12,313 nt of DNA from Kiritimatiellales bacterium. Its GTDB lineage: Bacteria > Verrucomicrobiota > Kiritimatiellia > Kiritimatiellales > Pontiellaceae. The notes below the pieces were generated by a model. The model was not told where the DNA came from, made no database searches, and was given only the letters and a program-made list of their open reading frames with translations. Of the stretch, positions 1 to 6,094 are shown piece by piece; the first letter of the stretch is position 1, and each line of letters begins with the position of its first letter. The stretch lies in assembly GCA_030625905.1 (NCBI GenBank), contig DAOUQA010000049.1, positions 1 to 12,313 on the forward strand, read 5' to 3'. A program made the translations under genes and the position numbers.

Positions 1-294
1 TGCGCCCTCGGCTTCTGCGACCCGACCGAAAAAAATTATCTTCGCGATATCCTTACCCACCTGGGCGAGGAAATGGACGTGATCCTCGACCACCCGTTCC
101 ACAGTGAGCAAACGATGAACTATTCCGGCCGCGTGCAGTCCAAGCACTCGCCCGAACGCCTCGCCATGAAACGCAGCAAGGGCAAGGAAAAAACATGGCG
201 GCTCGCGCCTGGCGAAAGCAACAAGGTCCACGCAAAGGATGACGCCCCGAAAAAAAACGCCCGCCGCAACCCGAAGAAAAAGAAAAAAGATTAA
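1..294 (+). CDS. DEAD-box RNA helicase, RhlE-like, C-terminal end (5' partial)
   Basis: The reading frame is open from base 1 to the TAA at 292-294, giving 97 residues with no start in the window. The first part (ALGFCDPTEKNYLRDI, then a few residues later DHPF) matches the end of the second RecA-like domain of RhlE-type DEAD-box RNA helicases, where a segment like SFC-x-EE-x-YL-x-DI precedes V-x-DHPF. After this comes a basic tail ending NPKKKKKD, as is common in these enzymes, where it binds RNA. Such proteins use ATP to unwind or remodel RNA in the cytoplasm, for example in ribosome assembly or RNA decay. The catalytic motifs (Walker A, DEAD, SAT, HRIGR) lie upstream of the window, so the family call rests on a short stretch. 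The gene is convergent with rph and its stop is followed at once by a repeat. Confidence 0.72.
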   Translation, partial: CALGFCDPTEKNYLRDILTHLGEEMDVILDHPFHSEQTMNYSGRVQSKHSPERLAMKRSKGKEKTWRLAPGESNKVHAKDDAPKKNARRNPKKKKKD

Positions 295-295
295 T

Positions 296-436
296 AACCA
301 CGAAATACACGAACCACACGAAAAACAAAACAGCCCCGGAAACCCGAAGCTGCTTTCGTGTATTGAACCGGCTTGCGCCTATTTCCCTTCGGAAAATTAT
401 CTTTCCGCTTCGCTTCAAGGGGGGTATTTTGTGGTT
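296..436. repeat. Palindromic low-complexity gene-end repeat
   Basis: Begins 1 base after the helicase stop with AACCACGAAATACACGAA, followed by a near copy, CCACACGAAAA. AATACACGAA (304-313) is exactly inverted as TTCGTGTATT (355-364), and the outer hexamer AACCAC (296-301) is mirrored by GTGGTT (431-436). The element has the shape of a small non-coding mobile or expanded repeat and carries no credible gene. From memory, strings of this kind recur at gene ends in PVC-type genomes; that was not checked. Confidence 0.55.
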
Positions 437-698
437 GGTGCTTTCAGCCTAATACAGCTTTCAGCTTTCCGGTAGAGTTTTGTCCGTCCGGTATTTTGGC
501 GACGGCTCCTTGACTTCTCCAACTTGAAGCCCCTTGCCGTCCTCACGCAACCGAAGGCATAGATCCCGTAGATCGAAGGTCGCCCGTAGACGTCGATCAA
601 TTGCTTCGGCTGACATTTCAATCTTCATTGGAATCCAAAATCAACGCCTTCACCAAATCGGAATTCCATGTTCAATATTCTGCGGTTCCGTCTGGGTG
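437..698. other. Non-coding spacer between helicase and rph
   Basis: About 260 bases with no credible gene. Open frames here have unnatural composition and no Shine-Dalgarno site. The stretch holds short repeated words: CTTTCAGC and GCTTTCAGC around 440-470, and two CGTAGA-containing units near 565-595. These look like decayed repeats. A weak dyad, CTGGG/CCCAG, overlaps the rph stop near 690-706 but has no T-run, so I do not call a terminator. Confidence 0.4.
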
Positions 699-1481
699 TC
701 AGCCCAGCACGGCTTTCTGCATTTCGACAAGCTCGCCGATGCCCTTTTCGGCGAGGGCCATCATTTGCATCAGCTCGTCCTTGCTAAACGGCGCACCCTC
801 GGCGGTCCCCTGCACTTCGATGATCTTTCCGGACTCAGTCATCACAAAGTTGGCATCCACCTCGGCGGCAGAGTCTTCGAAGTAGCAAAGATCAAGAATC
901 GGCACCTGCTTGTGGATGCCGACGCTAATGGCGGCCAGACCTTCGATGATGGGATCCTGCTTGACCAGACCTTCCTTCATCAGACGCTCAACAGCCAGCT
1001 TGAGCGCCACGTAGGCTCCGGTAATGGAGGCCGTGCGGGTTCCGCCATCGGCTTGGATCACATCGCAATCGAGATAGATCTGGCGGCGACCCAGCTTTTT
1101 CAGATCGACCACCGCGCGCAACGAGCGGCCAATCAGCCGCTGGATCTCCATGGTGCGCCCCCCGATCTTGCCCCTTGTGGCCTCGCGCTGGGTACGATCC
1201 TGCGTAGCACCGGGCAGCATGCTGTATTCTGCCGTAACCCATCCGCCGGGCACCTTTTGGAAACGCATCCAGCCCGGCACGTTTTCATCCACGCTGGCCG
1301 TACAAATCACGCGGGTGTTGCCCATCTCCACCAAAACCGACCCCTTGGCCGTGGTGATGAAATCCTTGGTAAACTTCACTTCACGCAGTTCGTCGGCCTT
1401 CCGCCCGTCGATGCGCTTGTCCGAATTATCGACCACCGTATCGATGTCGATTCCGCCGCTTAAGTTAATCTCTTTTTTCAT
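699..1481 (-). CDS. rph: Ribonuclease PH
   Basis: 260-residue phosphorolytic 3'-5' exoribonuclease that trims the 3' end of tRNA precursors, using phosphate to release nucleoside diphosphates; it works in the cytoplasm as a ring of six. Family hallmarks seen are RIDGRKADELR (residues 23-33), the long conserved block from about 54 to 123 containing GNTRVICTASV, EYSMLP and R-x-IGRSLRAV, the phosphate-binding GGTRT (146-150), and the acidic site DLCYFEDSAAEVDAN (197-211) followed by EVQGTAEG. The family usually begins almost at the RIDGRK motif, so the first 22 residues are an extension. I chose the ATG at 1481 because no ATG lies nearer; a GTG at residue 16 is possible, and no strong ribosome site supports either. 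The gene is divergent from rpmH and convergent with the helicase. No rdgB or other usual partner follows within the window. Confidence 0.96.
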   Translation of the reverse strand: MKKEINLSGGIDIDTVVDNSDKRIDGRKADELREVKFTKDFITTAKGSVLVEMGNTRVICTASVDENVPGWMRFQKVPGGWVTAEYSMLPGATQDRTQREATRGKIGGRTMEIQRLIGRSLRAVVDLKKLGRRQIYLDCDVIQADGGTRTASITGAYVALKLAVERLMKEGLVKQDPIIEGLAAISVGIHKQVPILDLCYFEDSAAEVDANFVMTESGKIIEVQGTAEGAPFSKDELMQMMALAEKGIGELVEMQKAVLG

Positions 1482-1552
1482 AATCCGCGCATGGTGGCGA
1501 ACTGGGCGCGTGATTGCAACTTCCAGCGAATGGAAAATGGGCGCAATTGGAT

Positions 1553-1580
1553 TTGACAACCGGCAGTTTATTGGTAGTTT
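1553..1580 (+). promoter_or_regulatory. Probable sigma-70-type promoter of rpmH operon
   Basis: A perfect -35 hexamer TTGACA (1553-1558), a 16-base spacer, then TAGTTT (1575-1580), a weak -10 match. It sits about 35 bases before rpmH in the rph/rpmH divergent gap. The -35 word lies in ATTTGACAAC, whose other strand reads TTGTCAAAT, so an rph promoter could overlap here. The -35 is good and the -10 uncertain. Confidence 0.5.
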
Positions 1581-1614
1581 AGCCTGCTTTTTAGAACAAA
1601 AGGAATTTTTACCG

Positions 1615-1752
1615 ATGAAACGTACATACCAACCATCAAAACTGAAACGTGCCCGCAAGTGTGGATTCCGCAAGCGCATGGCTACCGCAGATGGCCGCGC
1701 CCTCCTAAAGCGCCGTCGCCAGAAAGGCCGCAAGAGCCTTACTGCCGTGTAA
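1615..1752 (+). CDS. rpmH: 50S ribosomal protein L34
   Basis: A 45-residue, extremely basic protein of the large ribosomal subunit, the normal length for bL34. The sequence starts MKRTYQPSKLKRARKCGF, continues with FRKRMAT and ends in the R/K-rich RRRQKGRKSL block typical of the family. A Shine-Dalgarno AAGGA at 1600-1604 lies ten bases before the ATG at 1615, which fixes the start. It is the first gene of the widely conserved rpmH-rnpA-yidD-yidC cluster, which is often near the replication origin. Here the gene upstream is rph, divergent, rather than dnaA. Confidence 0.97.
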   Translation: MKRTYQPSKLKRARKCGFRKRMATADGRALLKRRRQKGRKSLTAV

Positions 1753-1769
1753 TCACCAAGGAACCTAAC

Positions 1770-2225
1770 ATGCCGGAGCCCCTCCAGAGGGAGTCGGACC
1801 GTTCCATCGACTCAAGCCCGCCGTCCAGCGGGCTTGATCGCTGTTTATCCAAGAAACAGCGGCTAACCCACTCTGCGCTTTTCTCAGAAACCTTTGCCCA
1901 AGGGAAGAAATGGGTCGGGCGCAACATGGTACTTTGGCTCCGTGGTGGCGAGGGGGCATCGCTCCGGGTCGGAATTGTTACCAGCAAGAAAGTCCACCTG
2001 CGCGCCAACAAGCGTAATCTTGCCCGCCGCCGCCTGCGTGAAGCCTACCGCAACCTCCGCCCCTACTTTTCCGGCAACTTCGATGTTATTCTCGTTGGTC
2101 GTCGAAACATTCTTGGAGCCGAGCAGAAAGATGTTGTCCGCGAAATGCTGAAGCTGGCCCAGAAGGCGGAAATCATTACCGACGAGAACCTGAAACAGGC
2201 AAAGCAGGAGCTTCAGGCAGAATGA
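1770..2225 (+). CDS. rnpA: Ribonuclease P protein component
   Basis: Basic protein cofactor of RNase P, which removes the 5' leader of tRNA precursors together with the RNA subunit (rnpB, not in this window). The 151-residue product contains the RNR signature, ANKRNLARRRLREAYR (residues 79-94), preceded by VGIVTSKKV, and followed by FDVILVGRR as in the family. Homology begins around residue 26 (LSKKQRLTHSALFSETFAQGK). The first ~25 residues (rich in S, P, D) are an extension compared with usual 110-130-residue RnpA. The start is the ATG at 1770 with AAGGA at 1758-1762; no other start codon is available in frame before the conserved part. It follows rpmH by 17 bases. The extension is encoded by DNA folding into three consecutive hairpins (1791-1861), and the stop codon lies inside a repeat. 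Confidence 0.95.
   Translation: MPEPLQRESDRSIDSSPPSSGLDRCLSKKQRLTHSALFSETFAQGKKWVGRNMVLWLRGGEGASLRVGIVTSKKVHLRANKRNLARRRLREAYRNLRPYFSGNFDVILVGRRNILGAEQKDVVREMLKLAQKAEIITDENLKQAKQELQAE
1791..1861 (+). repeat. Three tandem hairpins inside the 5' part of rnpA
   Basis: Three consecutive dyads: GAGTCG (1791-1796)/CGACTC (1808-1813); CAAGCCCGC (1813-1821)/GCGGGCTTG (1828-1836), perfect 9 bp with a 6-base loop; CGCTGTTT (1839-1846)/AAACAGCG (1854-1861), perfect 8 bp with a 7-base loop. They are in frame and encode residues 8-31 of RnpA. No T-run follows, so a simple intrinsic terminator is unlikely. They may be an mRNA structure tuning rnpA expression relative to rpmH, or an in-frame palindromic insertion. 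Confidence 0.65.
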
Positions 2226-2284
2226 TTTCTTAGGCAAAATCATCCCACAATCGGAAATGATTCTGCCTTCAAATGATTCTGCCT
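2215..2284. repeat. Repeat spanning rnpA stop and rnpA-yidD gap
   Basis: AAATGATTCTGCCT occurs twice in tandem (2255-2268, 2271-2284; 16-base period). The near-inverse AGGCAGAATGATTT lies at 2215-2228, one base different from a perfect mirror. AGGCAAAATCATC (2232-2244) is a further degenerate copy. The left copy contains the last rnpA codons and its TGA. An exact inverse of 2215-2228 recurs at 10148-10161, so this is an interspersed family. Confidence 0.65.
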
Positions 2285-2292
2285 AATTAACA

Positions 2293-2550
2293 ATGAGTAT
2301 GGGAATCACAGCGGTACCGGCGAAAGTAGCAATTATGCTGGTTCGGCTGTACCAGAAAATGGTCAGCCCTTGGCTGGGGCCGCGCTGTCGCTTCCACCCC
2401 AGCTGCTCGAACTATTGCATTGAAGCCCTGCAACAACATGGTATGGTTCGCGGTCTTTGGCTCGGAGTGAAGAGAATCTTCAAATGCCATCCGTTCCATC
2501 CGGGCGGATACGACCCCGTTCCCGAGAAGAGAGATAGGAAGAATGGATGA
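2293..2550 (+). CDS. yidD: Membrane protein insertion efficiency factor YidD
   Basis: An 85-residue member of the YidD family, a small amphipathic inner-membrane-associated protein that assists YidC in inserting membrane proteins. Hallmarks seen are LVRLYQKMVSPWLGPRCRF, the cysteine motif CRFHPSCSNYC-x-EAL, a Gly-rich helix G-x-VRGLWLGVKRI, and CHPFHPGGYDPVP near the end. The length is normal. It lies between rnpA and yidC as in most bacteria. The 67-base gap after rnpA is filled by a repeat and contains no clear Shine-Dalgarno site. The ATG at 2293 is therefore a choice by length, and the ATG two codons later (2299) is equally possible. Confidence 0.95.
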   Translation: MSMGITAVPAKVAIMLVRLYQKMVSPWLGPRCRFHPSCSNYCIEALQQHGMVRGLWLGVKRIFKCHPFHPGGYDPVPEKRDRKNG

Positions 2551-2568
2551 GAGGCTAATTGGATGAAC

Positions 2569-2624
2569 GGGGACAGACACCCAACTATCCAGCAATCTAG
2601 AAATCCAGCAATCCAATAATCCAG
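2569..2624. repeat. Short repeats in yidD-yidC gap
   Basis: GGGGACAGACACC (2569-2581) is followed by imperfect tandem copies of ATCCAGCAATC (exact at 2587-2597 and 2603-2613) and a variant ATCCAATAATCCAG (to 2624). The yidC ribosome-binding GAGAG follows directly at 2624-2630. I recall GGGGACAGACAC words as part of REP-like elements in several environmental genomes, but only one arm is visible here. It has no coding potential. Confidence 0.45.
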
Positions 2625-2634
2625 AGAGAGATTC

Positions 2635-4386
2635 ATGAATAAAAAAGATTTGATTCCCGTTATATTGCTCGCCCTCCTGATTCCGGTTTGGATGGTCATC
2701 GACCGGACGTTTATCGCCCCGAAATTCCCGGCCAAGTCACCCGTCCCGGCTGAACAGCCTGCCGGAGAGGTCCCGGAGGAAGCTTCGCTGACGGAAGCAC
2801 CGGCGGGAAAGGCCGCCGAAACGGTGAAATCCGAAGCTCCAGTCGTAACGGAACCCACGGCCGAAGAGATTGTGGTGCTTCTTGAAAACGAAAAGGTGAA
2901 ACTTGAGCTCACCTCGCTCGGCGGAGGCATCAAGTCCGCCACGCTAATGGACTATCCCGAACGCGACGAAAAGGAGAGCCCGCCCGTCGTGCTCGACTTT
3001 TCCGGTTCCGCCGCCCTTGCCTATGAAGGCCTAACGGGCATCGGTGCATCTGAACCGCTCGTTGCCCAGGCCTCGGAAGACGGCACGTCGGTTGTTTTTT
3101 CCAAGGCATGGAACTCCGGCGCGGTATTCCAGCGCACCATCACGCTGGGCGAAGACTATCTGCTCACCGTCAACGACCGCTTCTTCAACGAAGGTTCCGC
3201 CCCATGGAACCTTCCCGGTATCCGGATCCTCACCGGCCGCATGGAAAACCCGGCCGACATGAAGGCCATGAAAGGCATCAGCATCCTCGGCGTGGATTCA
3301 TACACCCCGGCCGGCGGCATCAATTATTGGGGCCGCAAGCTCAACAAGCTCTACGGAAAGGCGAAGCCGCTTTCCATCGACACGGTTCCCGCCGACATGA
3401 ACGGGGTCGAGGTGGACTGGGTTTCCACAAAAAACAAGTTCTTCACCCAGATCCTGCGTCCCGAGGACCCCATCGCCACGATGGCGGTACTCTCCTCGCG
3501 CGAAGCCGAGGGGAAAGGGGTGGTTCCCAAGGATGTCGCCGCCGCACTGGCCTTTAAGCCGGAGGTGATCGATGCAGGTAGTAGCCATGCCGTAAACTAC
3601 AGCTACTATATCGGCCCCAAGAAATATTCGACTCTGAAGGAATCCGGAAACCACATGGAAAAGGTGATGGAGTTCGAGACTATCGGAACCTTTTCATGGA
3701 TGAACTGGCTGATGGAACCCGCCCGCCAGTTCCTGCTTTTGACATTGAACCTGTTCCATGGCGTGGTTCGGAACTACGGCATCGCCATCATTTTGCTGAC
3801 CCTGCTCATCCGCATCCTGTTCTGGCCGCTGACCCACAAAAGCACCGAAAGCATGAGGCGCATGCAGGAAATCCAGCCGGAGATCAAGGCGCTTCAGGAC
3901 AAGTACAAGAAGAGCAACCCGCAGAAGCTTCAACAGGAAACCATGAAGCTCTACAAGGAGAAAAAGGTGAACCCCATGGGTGGCTGCCTGCCGATGTTTG
4001 TGCAGATCCCGGTCTTCATCGCGCTCTTTACCGTCTTGCGCAACGCCATCGAGCTACGCTTTGCCGGGTTCCTGTGGATTTCCGACTTGAGCACCGCCGA
4101 AAATCTCTTTGCCGGTAGCATCCCCTTTGTCGGCTCGCTCAACATCCTTCCGATCGTCATGTCGCTTTCGATGATCTGGCAGCAAAAGCTATCCTCTCCG
4201 GGAACCGCCGCCACGCCGGAGCAGCAACAACAGCAGAAGATGATGATGTTCATGATGCCGATCATGATGCTCTTCTTCTTCTACACCATGCCGTCGGGCC
4301 TCGTGCTCTACTGGACCACCAGCAACCTTCTGATGATTGCCCAGACCAGCCTGCGCAACCTGAAGAAAAAGAAAGCCAAAGCCTAG
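2635..4386 (+). CDS. yidC: Membrane protein insertase YidC
   Basis: A 583-residue YidC/Oxa1/Alb3-family insertase that places proteins in the inner membrane, alone or with SecYEG. An N-terminal membrane helix (residues 6-22) is followed by a P/E/A-rich linker (30-75), then a large periplasmic beta domain (about 75-340), as in Gram-negative YidC. The conserved core follows: helix about 363-395 ending LLIRILFWPLT, with R393 matching the essential groove arginine; the cytoplasmic coiled-coil hairpin (MRRMQEIQPEIKALQDKY); the NPMGGCLPMFVQIPVF helix; and two more helices to LVLYWTTSNLL. The tail KKKKAKA is basic. A loop PEQQQQQK precedes a Met-rich helix (MMMFMMPIMM). The start is ATG 2635 preceded by GAGAG. 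It is the last gene of the rpmH operon and convergent with rpoN. Confidence 0.97.
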   Translation: MNKKDLIPVILLALLIPVWMVIDRTFIAPKFPAKSPVPAEQPAGEVPEEASLTEAPAGKAAETVKSEAPVVTEPTAEEIVVLLENEKVKLELTSLGGGIKSATLMDYPERDEKESPPVVLDFSGSAALAYEGLTGIGASEPLVAQASEDGTSVVFSKAWNSGAVFQRTITLGEDYLLTVNDRFFNEGSAPWNLPGIRILTGRMENPADMKAMKGISILGVDSYTPAGGINYWGRKLNKLYGKAKPLSIDTVPADMNGVEVDWVSTKNKFFTQILRPEDPIATMAVLSSREAEGKGVVPKDVAAALAFKPEVIDAGSSHAVNYSYYIGPKKYSTLKESGNHMEKVMEFETIGTFSWMNWLMEPARQFLLLTLNLFHGVVRNYGIAIILLTLLIRILFWPLTHKSTESMRRMQEIQPEIKALQDKYKKSNPQKLQQETMKLYKEKKVNPMGGCLPMFVQIPVFIALFTVLRNAIELRFAGFLWISDLSTAENLFAGSIPFVGSLNILPIVMSLSMIWQQKLSSPGTAATPEQQQQQKMMMFMMPIMMLFFFYTMPSGLVLYWTTSNLLMIAQTSLRNLKKKKAKA

Positions 4387-4529
4387 GCTTCGGCAGTTAT
4401 CGGTTATTCGTTTTGAACGCGTCTGGCGATTCAACGTTTAACGATCTGAACGACACCCCTCGCGGATCCTTTGTGTGTCAGCATCATTTTTTTGCTGCGC
4501 AAAAGTGATAGCGTCTTTCGAGAAAGGTT
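4387..4529. other. Convergent yidC/rpoN spacer with degenerate repeats
   Basis: The spacer has no gene. TTATCGG/TTATTCG (4398-4410) and CAACGTTTAACGATCTGAACGA-type near-repeats around 4431-4452 suggest a decayed repeat. A 7-bp dyad, AAGGTTC (4524-4530)/GAACCTT (4535-4541), overlaps the rpoN stop. It lacks a following T-run on either strand, so terminator function is unproven. Seven T's at 4488-4494 have no clean stem before them. Confidence 0.35.
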
Positions 4530-5957
4530 CTAACGAACCTTCCTAAGATGCGAAGGCAGGATGCGGAGCTGGTCGCGGTATTTGGCGACAGTGCGGCGGG
4601 CAATCTTCATCCCCTGCTCTTCTTCCAATAGTTTTACGAGCTTGGCATCAGAGTAAGGTTTTTTCTTGTCCTCGCCGTCGACGATCTCGCCGAGTGCGGC
4701 TTTCACGCTTTCGTTGGAAATGGATTCTCCGCTGGCGGTCATTATGCCGGGCTTGAAGAAATACTTCATGCTGAGCAATCCGCGCGGGGTCTGCATGTAT
4801 TTACCGGCCGTGGCACGGCTGATCGTGGTTTCATGTACTTCGAGCAATTCGGCCACGGTCTTCATGTTGAGCGGCCTGAGCTTTGATACGCCGTGGTCGA
4901 AAAATTCGCGCTGGATGCGGACGATCTCAACGGCAATACGGTAGATGGTGCTCATCCGTTGGTCGATGCTCTGGATAAACTGCTTGGACTTGGTGATCTT
5001 TTCGCGGATGTAGATCTTTACCTCTTTCGTCGTGTTAGGATCCTTGAGCATCTGCAGGTATTTCTGGCTAATGAAAAGGTTGGGATATGGCTTCTTGTTC
5101 TGGGTAATAACATATTCGCCGTTCTTCCTTTCTACGATGATCTCAGGCGTGACATATTCGATCTGCTCTTCGCTAAAGTTGCGGCCCGGCTTGGGATCCA
5201 GTTTAGCCACCGCATCCGCCAACTCCTTGATGCGCTCATTCGTTAATCCCATCACACGGGCAATCTCATCGTACTTGTGCCGCCCGAGGAGATCCAGGTG
5301 GTTGGCCACCAGTTGGTATTCCTGTGAATCTTCCCTACCCGCACGCTTGAGCTGGAGCATCAGGCACTCGCGTAAGTCGCGTGCACCGACTCCCGGCGGA
5401 TCGAATTCGTGGATCGTGTCGAGAATCTTATCCAGTGTCTCGGCCGGAAAGTTCGGCAAGGCCAGCAGATCCTCGACATCGAGTTGCAAATAGCCGTCGT
5501 CGTCGATATTGCCAAGTACGATCCCGGCAATCTTGCACTCATATTCATCCAGGCTGGAAAGCGACAGCTGATCAAGTAGCTGGTCGTGCAACGATGAAGC
5601 TTCGGAGAGCGAATCCATCATGTATTGGTATTTTTCTTCCGCATCGCTCCCGCCTGCGGCAACCTGGCGGTTCTCGTAGAAATTGTCGCCCCACTCCTCG
5701 CCTAGCGCAGCCAGCTTTTCAAACTCGTTGTCGAATTCCTCGCGCTCGACATCCTTCGTGCCCTGTTCAATCTCGATCTGCTCGTCCGCCTCCTCCTGCG
5801 TAGCTTCGAGGGTTGGGTTCTCTGAAAGCTCCTGCTTAATCATCTGCTGGAGATCCAGCAAAGGCATTTGCAAAACTTCCAACGACTGGAAAAGATGCGG
5901 GGAAAGAACCTGCTGCATCTTCATTTCTTGACTTAAAACTAATCCGGGATGTGCCAT
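4530..5957 (-). CDS. rpoN: RNA polymerase sigma-54 factor
   Basis: A 475-residue sigma-54, which directs RNA polymerase to -24/-12 promoters and needs an AAA+ enhancer-binding protein to open DNA. Region I is visible at the N-terminus (LSQEMKMQQVLSPHLFQSLEVLQ, then IKQELSENPTLE), followed by an acidic region II (about 52-100). The core-binding domain follows, containing DDDGYL and FDPPGVGARDLRECL. A helix-turn-helix region (TVAELLEVHETTISRATAGKY, then GLLSMKYFF) comes next. The RpoN box, ARRTVAKYRDQL, starts at residue 453 and differs from the canonical ARRTVAKYRE by one conservative change. The ATG at 5957 keeps all of region I; AGG lies eight bases upstream. The gene is convergent with yidC and divergent from the GspE-family gene. 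None of the usual downstream partners (hpf, ptsN) follows. Confidence 0.97.
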   Translation of the reverse strand: MAHPGLVLSQEMKMQQVLSPHLFQSLEVLQMPLLDLQQMIKQELSENPTLEATQEEADEQIEIEQGTKDVEREEFDNEFEKLAALGEEWGDNFYENRQVAAGGSDAEEKYQYMMDSLSEASSLHDQLLDQLSLSSLDEYECKIAGIVLGNIDDDGYLQLDVEDLLALPNFPAETLDKILDTIHEFDPPGVGARDLRECLMLQLKRAGREDSQEYQLVANHLDLLGRHKYDEIARVMGLTNERIKELADAVAKLDPKPGRNFSEEQIEYVTPEIIVERKNGEYVITQNKKPYPNLFISQKYLQMLKDPNTTKEVKIYIREKITKSKQFIQSIDQRMSTIYRIAVEIVRIQREFFDHGVSKLRPLNMKTVAELLEVHETTISRATAGKYMQTPRGLLSMKYFFKPGIMTASGESISNESVKAALGEIVDGEDKKKPYSDAKLVKLLEEEQGMKIARRTVAKYRDQLRILPSHLRKVR

Positions 5958-5979
5958 AACGTAAACCTAACGCCTTTTA

Positions 5980-5996
5980 AGCAATTTTCAAGCCAA
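5980..5996 (-). promoter_or_regulatory. Candidate sigma-54 (-24/-12) promoter of rpoN
   Basis: On the minus strand these bases read TTGGCTTGAAAATTGCT. This is TTGGC, seven bases, TTGCT, with GG and GC exactly ten bases apart as the sigma-54 consensus (YTGGCACG-N4-TTGCW) requires. The -12 GC is about 24 bases before the rpoN ATG. Transcription would start near 5969 and leave a ~12-base leader still containing the AGG ribosome site. This implies positive autoregulation; no experiment supports it yet. Confidence 0.6.
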
Positions 5997-6094
5997 GTTT
6001 TGAGGGAATGCACCAGAGCCCTCGGTTGATTGGCCATTTCTGAAAACCAATAAGCTATTGCTTTTCCCAGAGATTGGATGGCAAACTCCACCCA

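Noticed and set aside
415..621. 68-residue minus-strand reading frame downstream of rph
   Set aside because: Its sequence derives from repeated words, with no ribosome site and no recognisable domain; its ends fall inside repeats.
534..1463. 309-residue plus-strand frame opposite rph
   Set aside because: It is antisense to an unmistakable RNase PH; the composition is His/Leu-rich shadow coding with no domain.
1843..1853. TTATCCAAG resembles a DnaA box beside rpmH, suggesting a nearby replication origin
   Set aside because: It is a single imperfect copy inside coding rnpA and part of a hairpin; there is no cluster of boxes, AT-rich unwinding region or dnaA/dnaN in the window.
2412..2942. 176-residue minus-strand frame across yidD-yidC
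   Set aside because: Its WI/LLD-rich middle is a translation of the ATCCAGCAATC repeats and the rest is antisense to yidC.
4195..4265. CAG-rich run (QQQQQ) and Met-rich segment in yidC as a sign of repeat expansion or frameshift
   Set aside because: The frame is continuous, and YidC proteins commonly carry Q/K/M-rich sequence in this loop before the last helices.
4524..4541. AAGGTTC/GAACCTT hairpin at the rpoN stop as a bidirectional terminator
   Set aside because: It is a short 7-bp stem overlapping the stop codon, with no T-run on either side; kept only as a note in the spacer.
6029..6051. ATTGG...CCAAT dyad in the rpoN/ATPase gap as an operator
   Set aside because: Only five bases per arm, expected often by chance; no recognised regulator consensus.
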